Assembly (NCBI GenBank): GCA_947165485.1
Contig: CAMVAP010000009.1
Location: 1-64,000, forward strand
Reading direction: 5' to 3'
DNA from: an uncultured Prevotellaceae bacterium
GTDB lineage: Bacteria > Bacteroidota > Bacteroidia > Bacteroidales > Muribaculaceae
Length of the DNA: 64,000 nucleotides
The position numbers and the translations under genes were made by a program. The notes beneath the pieces are model-generated. The model made no database searches, was not told the DNA's origin, and saw nothing but the letters and a program-made list of their open reading frames with translations. Below are positions 33,016-41,237 of this stretch, one piece after another; within the stretch, counting starts at the first letter, position 1; every line of letters begins with the position of its first letter.

Positions 33016-34752
33016 ATGAAAAAGACGCTCAAATATCTCGCATGGGGATGCGTGGCTATGGCTCTCGCGACGCCTGTGGCACTTGCCGACAACGACAAGG
33101 CAGTCAACGATGACGCTGCCGTGGCACGCAGCCTGGACATCTTCAACACGCTATACAAGGAGTTAAACACCTTCTACGTCGATACAATTGACGCCCAGAA
33201 ATCGATCGAGAACGCCATCAATGCAATGCTTGACGAGATCGACCCCTATACCGAGTATATCCCCGCCAAGGAGACCGACGAGTTCATGACCCTGAGCACT
33301 GGCGAGTATGGCGGCATCGGCAGTTACCTGATGGAGCGCACCATCGATGGCAAGAAGGGGGTCTATATCAGTGGACCCTACGAGGGAAGCCCTGCTGCAC
33401 GTGCAGGCTTGCGATCGGGTGACCGCATCATCATGATTGATGGCGACAGCACCGCTGGCTGGGCAAGCGACCAGGTGAGCAAGCGACTCAAGGGTCAGGC
33501 CAACACCCACTTGACGGTAACGGTCGTGCGCCCCTATGACCAGGACAGCGTCAAGACCTTCTCCTTCAACCGCGAGACCATCAGTGTCAACCCCGTGCCC
33601 TACTACGGCGTGACTCGTGGCAACATCGGCTACATTGACTTGACGACCTTCAACGAGAAGTCGGCCCAGCAAGTGCGTGACGCGGTCATCGAGCTCAAGA
33701 AAGACCCTCGCGTGAAAAGCATCGTCCTGGACCTGCGCAGCAACGGTGGGGGCATCGTCGAGGGCGCGATCCAGATTGTCGGTTGCTTTGTCCCCAAGGG
33801 AACCCAGGTACTGCAGATGCGTGGCCGTGACAAGTCGAGTGAGCGCACTTACAAGACCACGGTCGATCCCGTTGACACTGAGATACCTCTGGCCGTCCTC
33901 ATCGATGGTGGCTCGGCCAGCGCCAGCGAAATCACAGCCGGCGCCCTCCAGGATCTGGACCGGGCTGTGGTCATCGGCACACGCTCCTTTGGCAAGGGGC
34001 TGGTGCAATCAACCCGCTCATTGCCCTACGACGGAATGCTCAAGGTCACCATTGCCAAGTACTACATCCCCAGTGGACGACTCATCCAGGAAGTGGACTA
34101 CGGCAACCGCAACGCCGACGGCACCTACAAGAAGACAACAACCGACAGCACTGCACGCGTCTTCCACACCGCCCATGGGCGCGAGGTGCGTGAGGGTGGC
34201 GGCATCGCTCCTGACCTCAAGGTGGAGCCCCGTGAGTTGAAGCGCATCGTCTATAACATCATGCGCGACCACTGGGACTTTGACTTCGCCACCAGGTATG
34301 TCGCCCAGCACGGGCAGGAAATCCCCGCTCCAGCCGACTTTGAGATCACTGACACCATTTTCAACGAGTTCAAGGCGTTTATCAACGCCGACAAGTTTGA
34401 GTATGACAAGGTGTGCGAGCAACAGTTGGCAGCCCTGCGCAAGACAGCGACTGCCGAGGGCTACATGAACGACTCCACCTCGGCCCAGTTTGACCGCCTG
34501 GAGGCCCTGCTCAAGCATGACCTGGACCATGACCTGGACCTGCACCGTCGTGACATCGCCTATCTGCTGGGCCAGGAAATCATGGAGCGGCTCTACTACC
34601 AGCGTGGTCAGGTCCAGCACAGCATCAAGGACGATGAGTACCTCGACAAGGCCAAGGAAATGTTTGACAAGCCTGGCGAATTTGCCCGCCTGCTCAACCT
34701 CAAGGCCAAGCCCTCCAAGAAATCCACCCCCAAATCCAAAAAGAAAAAATGA
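33016..34752 (+). CDS. S41 family C-terminal processing peptidase
   Basis: The 578-residue protein has a signal peptide (AWGCVAMALATPVALA). A PDZ domain lies at about residues 85-175 (GIGSYLMERTIDGKKGVYIS, SPAARAGLRSGDRI). The Ser/Lys protease core follows: catalytic Ser302 within GGSASASE and Lys327 in RSFGKGLVQ, 25 residues apart as in Prc/CtpA. A C-terminal helical extension ends in a Lys-rich tail. It trims periplasmic or envelope proteins from their C-termini. The TGA stop overlaps the start of the following methyltransferase gene, which looks like a later insertion. Confidence 0.93.
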   Translation: MKKTLKYLAWGCVAMALATPVALADNDKAVNDDAAVARSLDIFNTLYKELNTFYVDTIDAQKSIENAINAMLDEIDPYTEYIPAKETDEFMTLSTGEYGGIGSYLMERTIDGKKGVYISGPYEGSPAARAGLRSGDRIIMIDGDSTAGWASDQVSKRLKGQANTHLTVTVVRPYDQDSVKTFSFNRETISVNPVPYYGVTRGNIGYIDLTTFNEKSAQQVRDAVIELKKDPRVKSIVLDLRSNGGGIVEGAIQIVGCFVPKGTQVLQMRGRDKSSERTYKTTVDPVDTEIPLAVLIDGGSASASEITAGALQDLDRAVVIGTRSFGKGLVQSTRSLPYDGMLKVTIAKYYIPSGRLIQEVDYGNRNADGTYKKTTTDSTARVFHTAHGREVREGGGIAPDLKVEPRELKRIVYNIMRDHWDFDFATRYVAQHGQEIPAPADFEITDTIFNEFKAFINADKFEYDKVCEQQLAALRKTATAEGYMNDSTSAQFDRLEALLKHDLDHDLDLHRRDIAYLLGQEIMERLYYQRGQVQHSIKDDEYLDKAKEMFDKPGEFARLLNLKAKPSKKSTPKSKKKK

Positions 34753-36089
34753 ATATGGCATTTAATCTATTTGATTTTGGGTTGAAAAAGGCTGGAAAAG
34801 TCCAGCTTTTTGATGAAAACTCACTGGACTCAGAGGGTAATATAATCCCCTTTGAGACTCAAATTGCCATAGTTTCTCATTATTTGCAAAACGAAACAAC
34901 CATATTTGATGAAACCTATCGGGAGAAGGCACAACAATTTATACAATTCTGGTTAGATTGGGTCAGAAACAATCCACAAAATCTAAATATAGAAAAAAGT
35001 ATTCTTGCCGCTCCATCAGCTCTTGATTTTTATATCTTTAAGGATATTTACAATGCTCCTTTTAAAGCTATTGATAATCCAAAATTTACTTTCATTGACC
35101 TGTTCGCTGGGATTGGAGGATTCAGAATGGCTTTACAGAATTTAGGTGGCAAATGTGTATTTTCTTCAGAATGGGACTTACAAGCGCAAAAGACCTATTA
35201 TGCCAACTATGGAGAATACCCATTTGGAGATATTACATTAGAGAGCACAAAACATTATATACCAGATAATTTCGACATATTGTGTGCGGGTTTCCCATGC
35301 CAAGCATTTTCATTAGCGGGTAAGCGACTTGGTTTTGCTGAAACTCGTGGAACCTTATTCTTTGATGTGGCTGAGATACTAAGAAGAAAACAACCTAAAG
35401 CATTGTTTCTTGAGAACGTGAAAGGGCTTGCTATTCACGACAAAGGGAAAACTCTCAAAACAATATTGAACACACTTGATGAGGTGGGATATGTTGTACC
35501 AACACCACAGATTGTTAATGCAATGTATTTTGGTGTACCACAACATCGAGAACGTATTTATATTGTGGGATTTAGGAAAGACCTTGGCATAAAGCCAGAG
35601 GATTTCACTTATCCCGAGCAGAAAGAGGTAACAAAGCATTGGATAGATGTGAGGGAAGCAGAGCCAGTTCCATCTAAATATTATCTTTCAACAACCTATC
35701 AAAATACTTTGATAGAACATAAAAGACGCCATGAGGCCAAAGGTCATGGATTTGGATATGCTATCATTCCAGACGATGGCATCGCTAATGCCATTGTCGT
35801 TGGTGGTATGGGGCGTGAAAGAAATATAGTGATTGATCACCGACAAACGGATATGACCCCGACAACAAGAATTAAAGGCGAGTACAACAAAGACGGATGG
35901 CGCCGAATGACCCCTCGCGAATGGGGCGCATTGCAGGGCTATCCTGTTTATGATATGGGCGATGGTAAACCTGTTTTCAAAATACCTGTTGCAGACGCAT
36001 CCGCATACAAGCAATTTGGCAATTCGGTAGCTGTGCCAGCCATTCAAGCAACCGCAGAACAATTATTAAAAACACTTAAAATCAAATAA
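34749..36089 (+). CDS. C5-cytosine DNA methyltransferase
   Basis: The 446-residue protein has ordered C5-MTase motifs: I (TFIDLFAGIGGFRMAL), IV with catalytic Cys184 (CAGFPCQAFSLAGKR), VI (LFLENVKGL), VIII (QHRERIYIVGF), IX (WRRMTPREWGALQGYP) and X (YKQFGNSV). An extra about 110 residues precede motif I. It should protect DNA against the HpaII-like nuclease encoded 3 bp downstream. Codon use is AT-rich, unlike both neighbours, a sign of transfer. The start overlaps the S41 stop (ATGA); ATG 34755 is an alternative. Confidence 0.94.
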   Translation: MNMAFNLFDFGLKKAGKVQLFDENSLDSEGNIIPFETQIAIVSHYLQNETTIFDETYREKAQQFIQFWLDWVRNNPQNLNIEKSILAAPSALDFYIFKDIYNAPFKAIDNPKFTFIDLFAGIGGFRMALQNLGGKCVFSSEWDLQAQKTYYANYGEYPFGDITLESTKHYIPDNFDILCAGFPCQAFSLAGKRLGFAETRGTLFFDVAEILRRKQPKALFLENVKGLAIHDKGKTLKTILNTLDEVGYVVPTPQIVNAMYFGVPQHRERIYIVGFRKDLGIKPEDFTYPEQKEVTKHWIDVREAEPVPSKYYLSTTYQNTLIEHKRRHEAKGHGFGYAIIPDDGIANAIVVGGMGRERNIVIDHRQTDMTPTTRIKGEYNKDGWRRMTPREWGALQGYPVYDMGDGKPVFKIPVADASAYKQFGNSVAVPAIQATAEQLLKTLKIK

Positions 36090-36092
36090 CTT

Positions 36093-37265
36093 ATGACAAA
36101 GAACAAAGCACTTAGTGGAAATAAAGGTGAATGGAGTGAAATCTACACTTTTTTCTATGTCTTAGCTCATGGGAAATTAGATGTTGCGGATGAAAATTTG
36201 AACGCTATTCCTGGTGAATACTACAAAATTCTTGAGATTCTAAGAAACGAGGCAAAAACGCAAAATAGATACATACGTCAATTGGACTGTATCCACGTTT
36301 TTCTCACGAATAATCAAACGGGCCAAATTGAACAATTTGACATGAGTATAAATGATTTTGAAAAGAACAGTAAACTTTTATTCTCATATTTAAAATCCAA
36401 AAAAGGAAGGTCTTTTCAATTTCCAGATATTGAGAAGTTTTTGTCCGAAATACGCGTTTATTCAGTCAAGGATGTTGGACATAAACGTGACATTACTATT
36501 AAAATTCAAGATTTTCATTGTGGTTTACAACAAACATTGGGCTTTAGCATAAAATCTCTAATTGGTCAAGCATCAACTTTATTTAATCCGGGTCCAGGAA
36601 CAAACTTTATATATAAAATTTCTTTTAAAGAACCTGTATTATTTGATCTTGAGCGCTTTAATAGAGAAACATATGTAAATGACAAAATCCATGTCCGATT
36701 GACCAAACTTGAAGAGATGGGAGCAACGATTGAGTTTGCAGGAATACAATCGAACTCTCTGTATCAGAATTTAAGAATGATAGATGGTGACCTCCCTATG
36801 ATATTAGCACATGCCTTACTTATCAGATATAAATATAAGGGGTTAAACAGGGTTAATAGGTGCGTACAAAAATTACAGGAATTAAATCCGATGAATTATG
36901 ACCTTACCCAAGATAGGCCTTTTTACGAATATAAAATCAAGAGATTCTTACAGGATGCTGCTATGGGCATGACTCCAGAAACAATATGGACTGGATTCTA
37001 TGATGCAACAGGTGGTCAAATTATTGTCAAAGATTCAGGAGATGTAGTATGTTACCATATTTATGAACAAAATCAATTTCTCAATTTTTTGTTTAATTCT
37101 ACAACATTTGAACAACCGTCCACAAGCGAAGATGAGAATAATCCAGGTAATCCGGAAGAGAATCCAAATAAGCCTTATCAATTCGGTTGGGTTTATGAAA
37201 AAAATGGTGATTACTTCATTAAGATAAATCTTCAAATAAGGATGAGAGAAAAAACTAAAAGGTAA
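36093..37265 (+). CDS. HpaII-family type II restriction endonuclease
   Basis: The 390-residue protein begins with a segment typical of the HpaII family (NKGEWSEIYTFFYVLAHGKL followed by ADENL). It has a conserved middle section (DITIKIQDF, LGFSIKSLIGQASTLFN) in which F-S-I-K-S resembles the D/E-x-K nuclease strand. HpaII itself cuts CCGG, but the specificity of this enzyme cannot be read from the sequence. It is AT-rich like its methyltransferase partner, with a 3-bp intergenic gap, so the two form one transferred module. Confidence 0.85.
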   Translation: MTKNKALSGNKGEWSEIYTFFYVLAHGKLDVADENLNAIPGEYYKILEILRNEAKTQNRYIRQLDCIHVFLTNNQTGQIEQFDMSINDFEKNSKLLFSYLKSKKGRSFQFPDIEKFLSEIRVYSVKDVGHKRDITIKIQDFHCGLQQTLGFSIKSLIGQASTLFNPGPGTNFIYKISFKEPVLFDLERFNRETYVNDKIHVRLTKLEEMGATIEFAGIQSNSLYQNLRMIDGDLPMILAHALLIRYKYKGLNRVNRCVQKLQELNPMNYDLTQDRPFYEYKIKRFLQDAAMGMTPETIWTGFYDATGGQIIVKDSGDVVCYHIYEQNQFLNFLFNSTTFEQPSTSEDENNPGNPEENPNKPYQFGWVYEKNGDYFIKINLQIRMREKTKR

Positions 37266-37470
37266 CCATTTTTTGATAGAGATAGTTGGGAGATTAGGGA
37301 ACTGTATGAGATGAGCGGTAGGGCTGAGCTGTGAAGATAAAGAATCTAAATCACTTTCTGCCACGTTTGGGAATAAGAATCAGGCTGAATTTGGAAATGT
37401 GATTTTTTTTGATGGCATTTATTGTTTTCCTTTAATTGCGTTGGGTGAGGATCAATTGGGGAAAATTGAG

Positions 37471-37478
37471 TAACTTTG
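37471..37478 (+). promoter_or_regulatory. -7 box of mfd, very close to the start codon
   Basis: TAACTTTG is followed by only 5 bases (CAGCC) before the ATG at 37484, so the mRNA should be leaderless. The upstream TTG elements are not at ideal spacing. Confidence 0.5.
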
Positions 37479-37483
37479 CAGCC

Positions 37484-40400
37484 ATGGAAATCAGGGAATT
37501 GTGTGAGTTGGTGAACGGGAAGGCGCGGGTGACAGCGGTCAAGAAATTGATTGACGGCACGGGCAACGCGGTGATTGATGGGCTGGCAGGGTCCAGCGCA
37601 GCGATGTTGTTTGCTCGATTGCCCGAGCGTGTTTGCCCCTATCTGATAGTTGTCAATGATCTGGACGAGGCTGGATACATGTATAACGACCTGTGCCAGC
37701 TGGTGGGGGACAAGCAGGTGCTGATTTTCCCATCGGGCTACAAGCGAGACATCAAGTATGGCCAGGTGGATGCCCCCAACGAGATCCTGCGCACCGAGGT
37801 GTTGAACCGCTGGTATGACGACAAGGATGTGCGCTGGGTGGTGACCTACCCCGAGGCACTGGCCGAGCGTGTGCGCCGCCGCGAGGATGTGGAGGCGAGC
37901 ACGGTGACATTGCGTGCCGGTGGCACAGCCGACTTGACCGAGGTGGCTGCCCGGCTGCGTGAACTGGGCTTCACGGCGACCGACTATGTGTATGAGCCGG
38001 GGCAGTTCAGTGTGCGCGGTTCTATCCTGGACGTGTTCTCCTATAGCCATGAGTTGCCTTACCGCATCGACTTCTGGGGCGATGATATCGACTCGATACG
38101 CACCTTTAACGTCGAGACCCAGTTGAGCGAGGAGCGTCTGGATCAAGTGAGCATCCTTAACAACAGTTCGGGCACCGCTGGCCGCGAGGACAACGTGTCG
38201 CTGCTCGACTATGTGGGTGATGACACCATTGTGTTGTGCCGCAGCGAGCAGTGGCTCTCGGCCCGCATCCGCGAGATTGCTCAAGAGGAGATGTCGGCCA
38301 GTGCCCTCATTGCCGACGAGGGCGATACCCAGGCGACCGGCAAGGTGGTGGACGCCGACCTGTTTATTCAACGCTTGAAGCAGTTGCGGCGCATCGCCTT
38401 TGTCGCTGGAGAGGCGACACCCGAGAAAGGGGTGAAGCGCCTGACACTGCACTGCAAGCCCCAGGGCATCTATCACAAGAACTTTGACCTCATCGGGCAA
38501 TCGTTCACCGATTTTTTGTCCAAGGGTTACCGCCTTGTCATCCTGAGTGACAGTGCCAAGCAGATTGAGCGACTGCACAACATCTTTGAGGACCGTGGTG
38601 ATGACATCCGCTTTGAGCCCGTGCTGCGGACGCTGCACGAGGGATTTGTCGATGATGACTTGAAGTTGTGTGTGTTTACCGACCACCAGATATTTGACCG
38701 TTTCCACAAGTATAACCTCAAGAGTGACCGAGCCCGCTCTGGCAAATTGGCCTTGTCTCTCAAGGAGTTGAACCAGATAGAGAAGGGCGACTACATCGTC
38801 CATGAGGACTTGGGTGTGGGCAAGTTTGGAGGCTTGATCCGCACCTCGATGAATGGTACCCCCCAGGAGATGATCAAGCTCACCTACATGAACGGCGATG
38901 AGGCCTATGTCTCGATCCACTCGTTGCACAAGCTCTCCAAGTACCGCAGCAAGGAGGGCGAGGCTCCACGCCTGAACCGCCTGGGCAGCAATGCGTGGGC
39001 CAAAATCAAGTCGCGCACCAAGAGCCGCTTGAAGGACATCGCCCGCGAACTCATCCGCCTGTATGCCGCCCGTCGCGAGCAGCAGGGTTTTGCCTACACG
39101 CCCGACGGTTACTTGCAGCAGGAGCTGGAGGCTTCGTTCATCTATGAGGACACGCCCGACCAGTTGACCGCCACCCAGGCTGTCAAGGCCGACATGGAGA
39201 GCTCGAAGCCGATGGACCGCCTCATCTGTGGTGATGTGGGCTTTGGTAAGACCGAGATTGCCGTGCGTGCCGCCTTCAAGGCCGCCACTGATGGCAAGCA
39301 GACCGCTGTGCTCGTTCCCACGACGGTGCTGGCCTTCCAGCACTATCGCACCTTCAGTGAGCGATTGAAGGACTTCCCCGTGCGGGTCGATTATCTGAGC
39401 CGTGCCCGCAAGCCCAAGGAGGTCAAGCAACTGCTGGCCGACCTCAAGGAGGGAAAGATCGATATTCTCATCGGCACCCACAAGCTCATCGGCAAGACGG
39501 TGCAGTTCCATGACCTGGGATTGCTGGTGGTGGATGAAGAGCAAAAGTTTGGCGTTGCCGTCAAGGACAAACTCAAGCAGATGAAACTCAACGTCGATAC
39601 CTTGACAATGAGTGCCACGCCCATCCCGCGCACCCTGCAGTTCTCGCTGATGGGAGCCCGTGACCTGAGCACCTTGACCACCCCGCCGGCCAATCGTTAT
39701 CCCATCCTTACCACTGTGGGCACCCTGAATGATGACATCGTGGCCGAGGCTATCAACTTTGAACTCTCGCGCAACGGGCAGGTATTCTTTGTGAACCATC
39801 GCATCGAGCAGCTGGAACAGTTGGAGAACATGATACACCGCGTGGTGCCCGATGCCCGCGTTGCCGTGGGGCACGGCCAGATGGCGCCCGAGAAATTGGA
39901 GCAGATCATCATCGACTTTGGCAACCACGACTATGATGTGCTGCTCTCCACGACCATCATCGAGAACGGCATTGACATGCCCAACGTCAACACCATCATC
40001 ATCAACAATGCCGACCGCTACGGCTTGAGCGACCTGCACCAGCTGCGAGGCAGGGTGGGGCGCAGCAGCCGCAAGGCCTTCTGTTACCTGCTCGTGCCCG
40101 CCGGCAAACCGCTGGCCACCGATGCCCGCCGCCGCTTGCAGGCCATCGAGAGTTTCAGCGACCTGGGGTCGGGCATCCAGATTGCGATGCAGGATTTGGA
40201 CATTCGTGGCGCTGGCAACCTGCTGGGAGCCGAGCAAAGCGGCTTCATTGCCGACCTGGGTTATGAGACCTACCAGCGTGTGCTCAAGGAGGCCGTCACC
40301 GAGTTGCGCACCGAGGAGTTTGCCTCGACGTTTGCCTCAACGGGTGACGGGAAGAACGGAGACAGCGGCGTGGACGGACTGGACGGAGGTACCGACTTTG

Positions 40401-40864
40401 TCACCGACTGTGTAGTGGATACCGACCTGGAGCTGATGTTTCCCGCCAGCTATGTGCCGCAGGAGAACGAGCGCATCACCTTGTACCGCGAACTCGACAA
40501 CATGGAGACCGACGACCAGGTAGAAGCCTTTGAGCAGAGGATGGTGGACCGCTTTGGCAAGATTCCCGAGATGGCGAGCGAACTCATCCGCATCGTGCCA
40601 TTGCGCCGCACGGCACGTCGTCTGGGCATCGAGAAACTGGTCATCCGTCAGCACAGTATGCACCTGTTCATGGTGGGCGAGGAGAATGTGGCCTACTACC
40701 AGTCGCCCGCCTTTGGCCGCCTGCTCAACTATCTGCAACAGAATCCCAAGCGATGTGACCTGCGCCAGAAGAACGGTCGCCGCAGCATCATCGTCAACAA
40801 CATCACGAGTGTGAGCACGGCGCTATCTGTGCTGCGCACCATTACTCATCTTGATAGTATTTAG
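37484..40864 (+). CDS. mfd: Transcription-repair coupling factor
   Basis: The 1126-residue protein has UvrB-like N-terminal domains (residues about 1-350), the RNA polymerase-interacting domain (GDYIVHEDLGVGKF, near 440), and SF2 helicase motifs GDVGFGKTE (Walker A), VVDEEQKFGV (DEEQ) and TMSATPIPRTL. TRG-type sequences follow (QLRGRVGRS, GAGNLLGAEQSGFI). A C-terminal D7 domain ends it. It removes stalled RNA polymerase at lesions and recruits UvrA. A TTAGG repeat begins at the stop codon. Confidence 0.96.
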   Translation: MEIRELCELVNGKARVTAVKKLIDGTGNAVIDGLAGSSAAMLFARLPERVCPYLIVVNDLDEAGYMYNDLCQLVGDKQVLIFPSGYKRDIKYGQVDAPNEILRTEVLNRWYDDKDVRWVVTYPEALAERVRRREDVEASTVTLRAGGTADLTEVAARLRELGFTATDYVYEPGQFSVRGSILDVFSYSHELPYRIDFWGDDIDSIRTFNVETQLSEERLDQVSILNNSSGTAGREDNVSLLDYVGDDTIVLCRSEQWLSARIREIAQEEMSASALIADEGDTQATGKVVDADLFIQRLKQLRRIAFVAGEATPEKGVKRLTLHCKPQGIYHKNFDLIGQSFTDFLSKGYRLVILSDSAKQIERLHNIFEDRGDDIRFEPVLRTLHEGFVDDDLKLCVFTDHQIFDRFHKYNLKSDRARSGKLALSLKELNQIEKGDYIVHEDLGVGKFGGLIRTSMNGTPQEMIKLTYMNGDEAYVSIHSLHKLSKYRSKEGEAPRLNRLGSNAWAKIKSRTKSRLKDIARELIRLYAARREQQGFAYTPDGYLQQELEASFIYEDTPDQLTATQAVKADMESSKPMDRLICGDVGFGKTEIAVRAAFKAATDGKQTAVLVPTTVLAFQHYRTFSERLKDFPVRVDYLSRARKPKEVKQLLADLKEGKIDILIGTHKLIGKTVQFHDLGLLVVDEEQKFGVAVKDKLKQMKLNVDTLTMSATPIPRTLQFSLMGARDLSTLTTPPANRYPILTTVGTLNDDIVAEAINFELSRNGQVFFVNHRIEQLEQLENMIHRVVPDARVAVGHGQMAPEKLEQIIIDFGNHDYDVLLSTTIIENGIDMPNVNTIIINNADRYGLSDLHQLRGRVGRSSRKAFCYLLVPAGKPLATDARRRLQAIESFSDLGSGIQIAMQDLDIRGAGNLLGAEQSGFIADLGYETYQRVLKEAVTELRTEEFASTFASTGDGKNGDSGVDGLDGGTDFVTDCVVDTDLELMFPASYVPQENERITLYRELDNMETDDQVEAFEQRMVDRFGKIPEMASELIRIVPLRRTARRLGIEKLVIRQHSMHLFMVGEENVAYYQSPAFGRLLNYLQQNPKRCDLRQKNGRRSIIVNNITSVSTALSVLRTITHLDSI

Positions 40865-40892
40865 GTTTTAGGTTTTAGGTTTTAGGTTTTTG
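40864..40892 (+). repeat. TTAGG-type intergenic repeat
   Basis: Four TTTTAGG units starting at the mfd stop codon. Confidence 0.8.
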
Positions 40893-40912
40893 GGGGCTTA
40901 TCTGGTATTTTT

Positions 40913-41078
40913 ATGGTAACGATATAGCAGTTGACCCTGCGTTGAAACGTCTCTGCATCAAACCGTGCTAACGCACGGGAAATTAAAAGAAAATTAAATT
41001 TTAAAATTAATTTGTTTAATTTCCCGCCCGATAGGGCGGTTAATACCATCGATGGGCCAACTGCTATATCATTGCCAT
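40913..41078. mobile_element. Palindromic MITE-like element 4
   Basis: Outer arms ATGGTAACGATATAGCAG... (40913-40937) and the complement ending ...CATTGCCAT (41054-41078) match at all but a few positions and share the GATATAGCAGTTG type with element 2b. The core is CCGTGCtaacGCACGG (40963-40978), GGGAAATTAA...TTAATTTCCC, and CCGCCCgataGGGCGG (41024-41039), nearly identical to element 1. Confidence 0.7.
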
Positions 41079-41149
41079 TTTTATTGGGTGGACTTCCTTA
41101 CATTCTTTATGTGATTAGTCGAAAAAAAAAGGGGGTTGATTGAAAAAAA

Positions 41150-41180
41150 TTGTTTTTTATTATAATGTTGAATAGTTTTG
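41150..41180 (+). promoter_or_regulatory. Promoter of the large DUF4353 gene
   Basis: TTG (41150-41152), 20-bp spacer, TAGTTTTG (41173-41180). The leader is about 50 nt. Confidence 0.6.
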
Positions 41181-41237
41181 TCGCAATCAATCATGTTTTA
41201 ATCATATCAAGACACAACAACTTAAAAATTCACATTT

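Noticed and set aside
34749-37265. Depletion of CCGG sites as proof of HpaII specificity
   Set aside because: CCGG occurs repeatedly in neighbouring genes (for example in the first 100 bases), and I cannot compute expected counts, so no claim on specificity is made.
37035-37364. Hydrophobic minus-strand frame overlapping the end of the restriction endonuclease gene
   Set aside because: Mostly antisense to the nuclease gene in AT-rich DNA. Hydrophobicity is expected by chance there and no promoter box is seen.
37346-40237. A minus-strand frame open for 963 codons opposite mfd
   Set aside because: It mirrors the conserved helicase gene and is a by-product of mfd codon bias. No promoter or known domain supports it.
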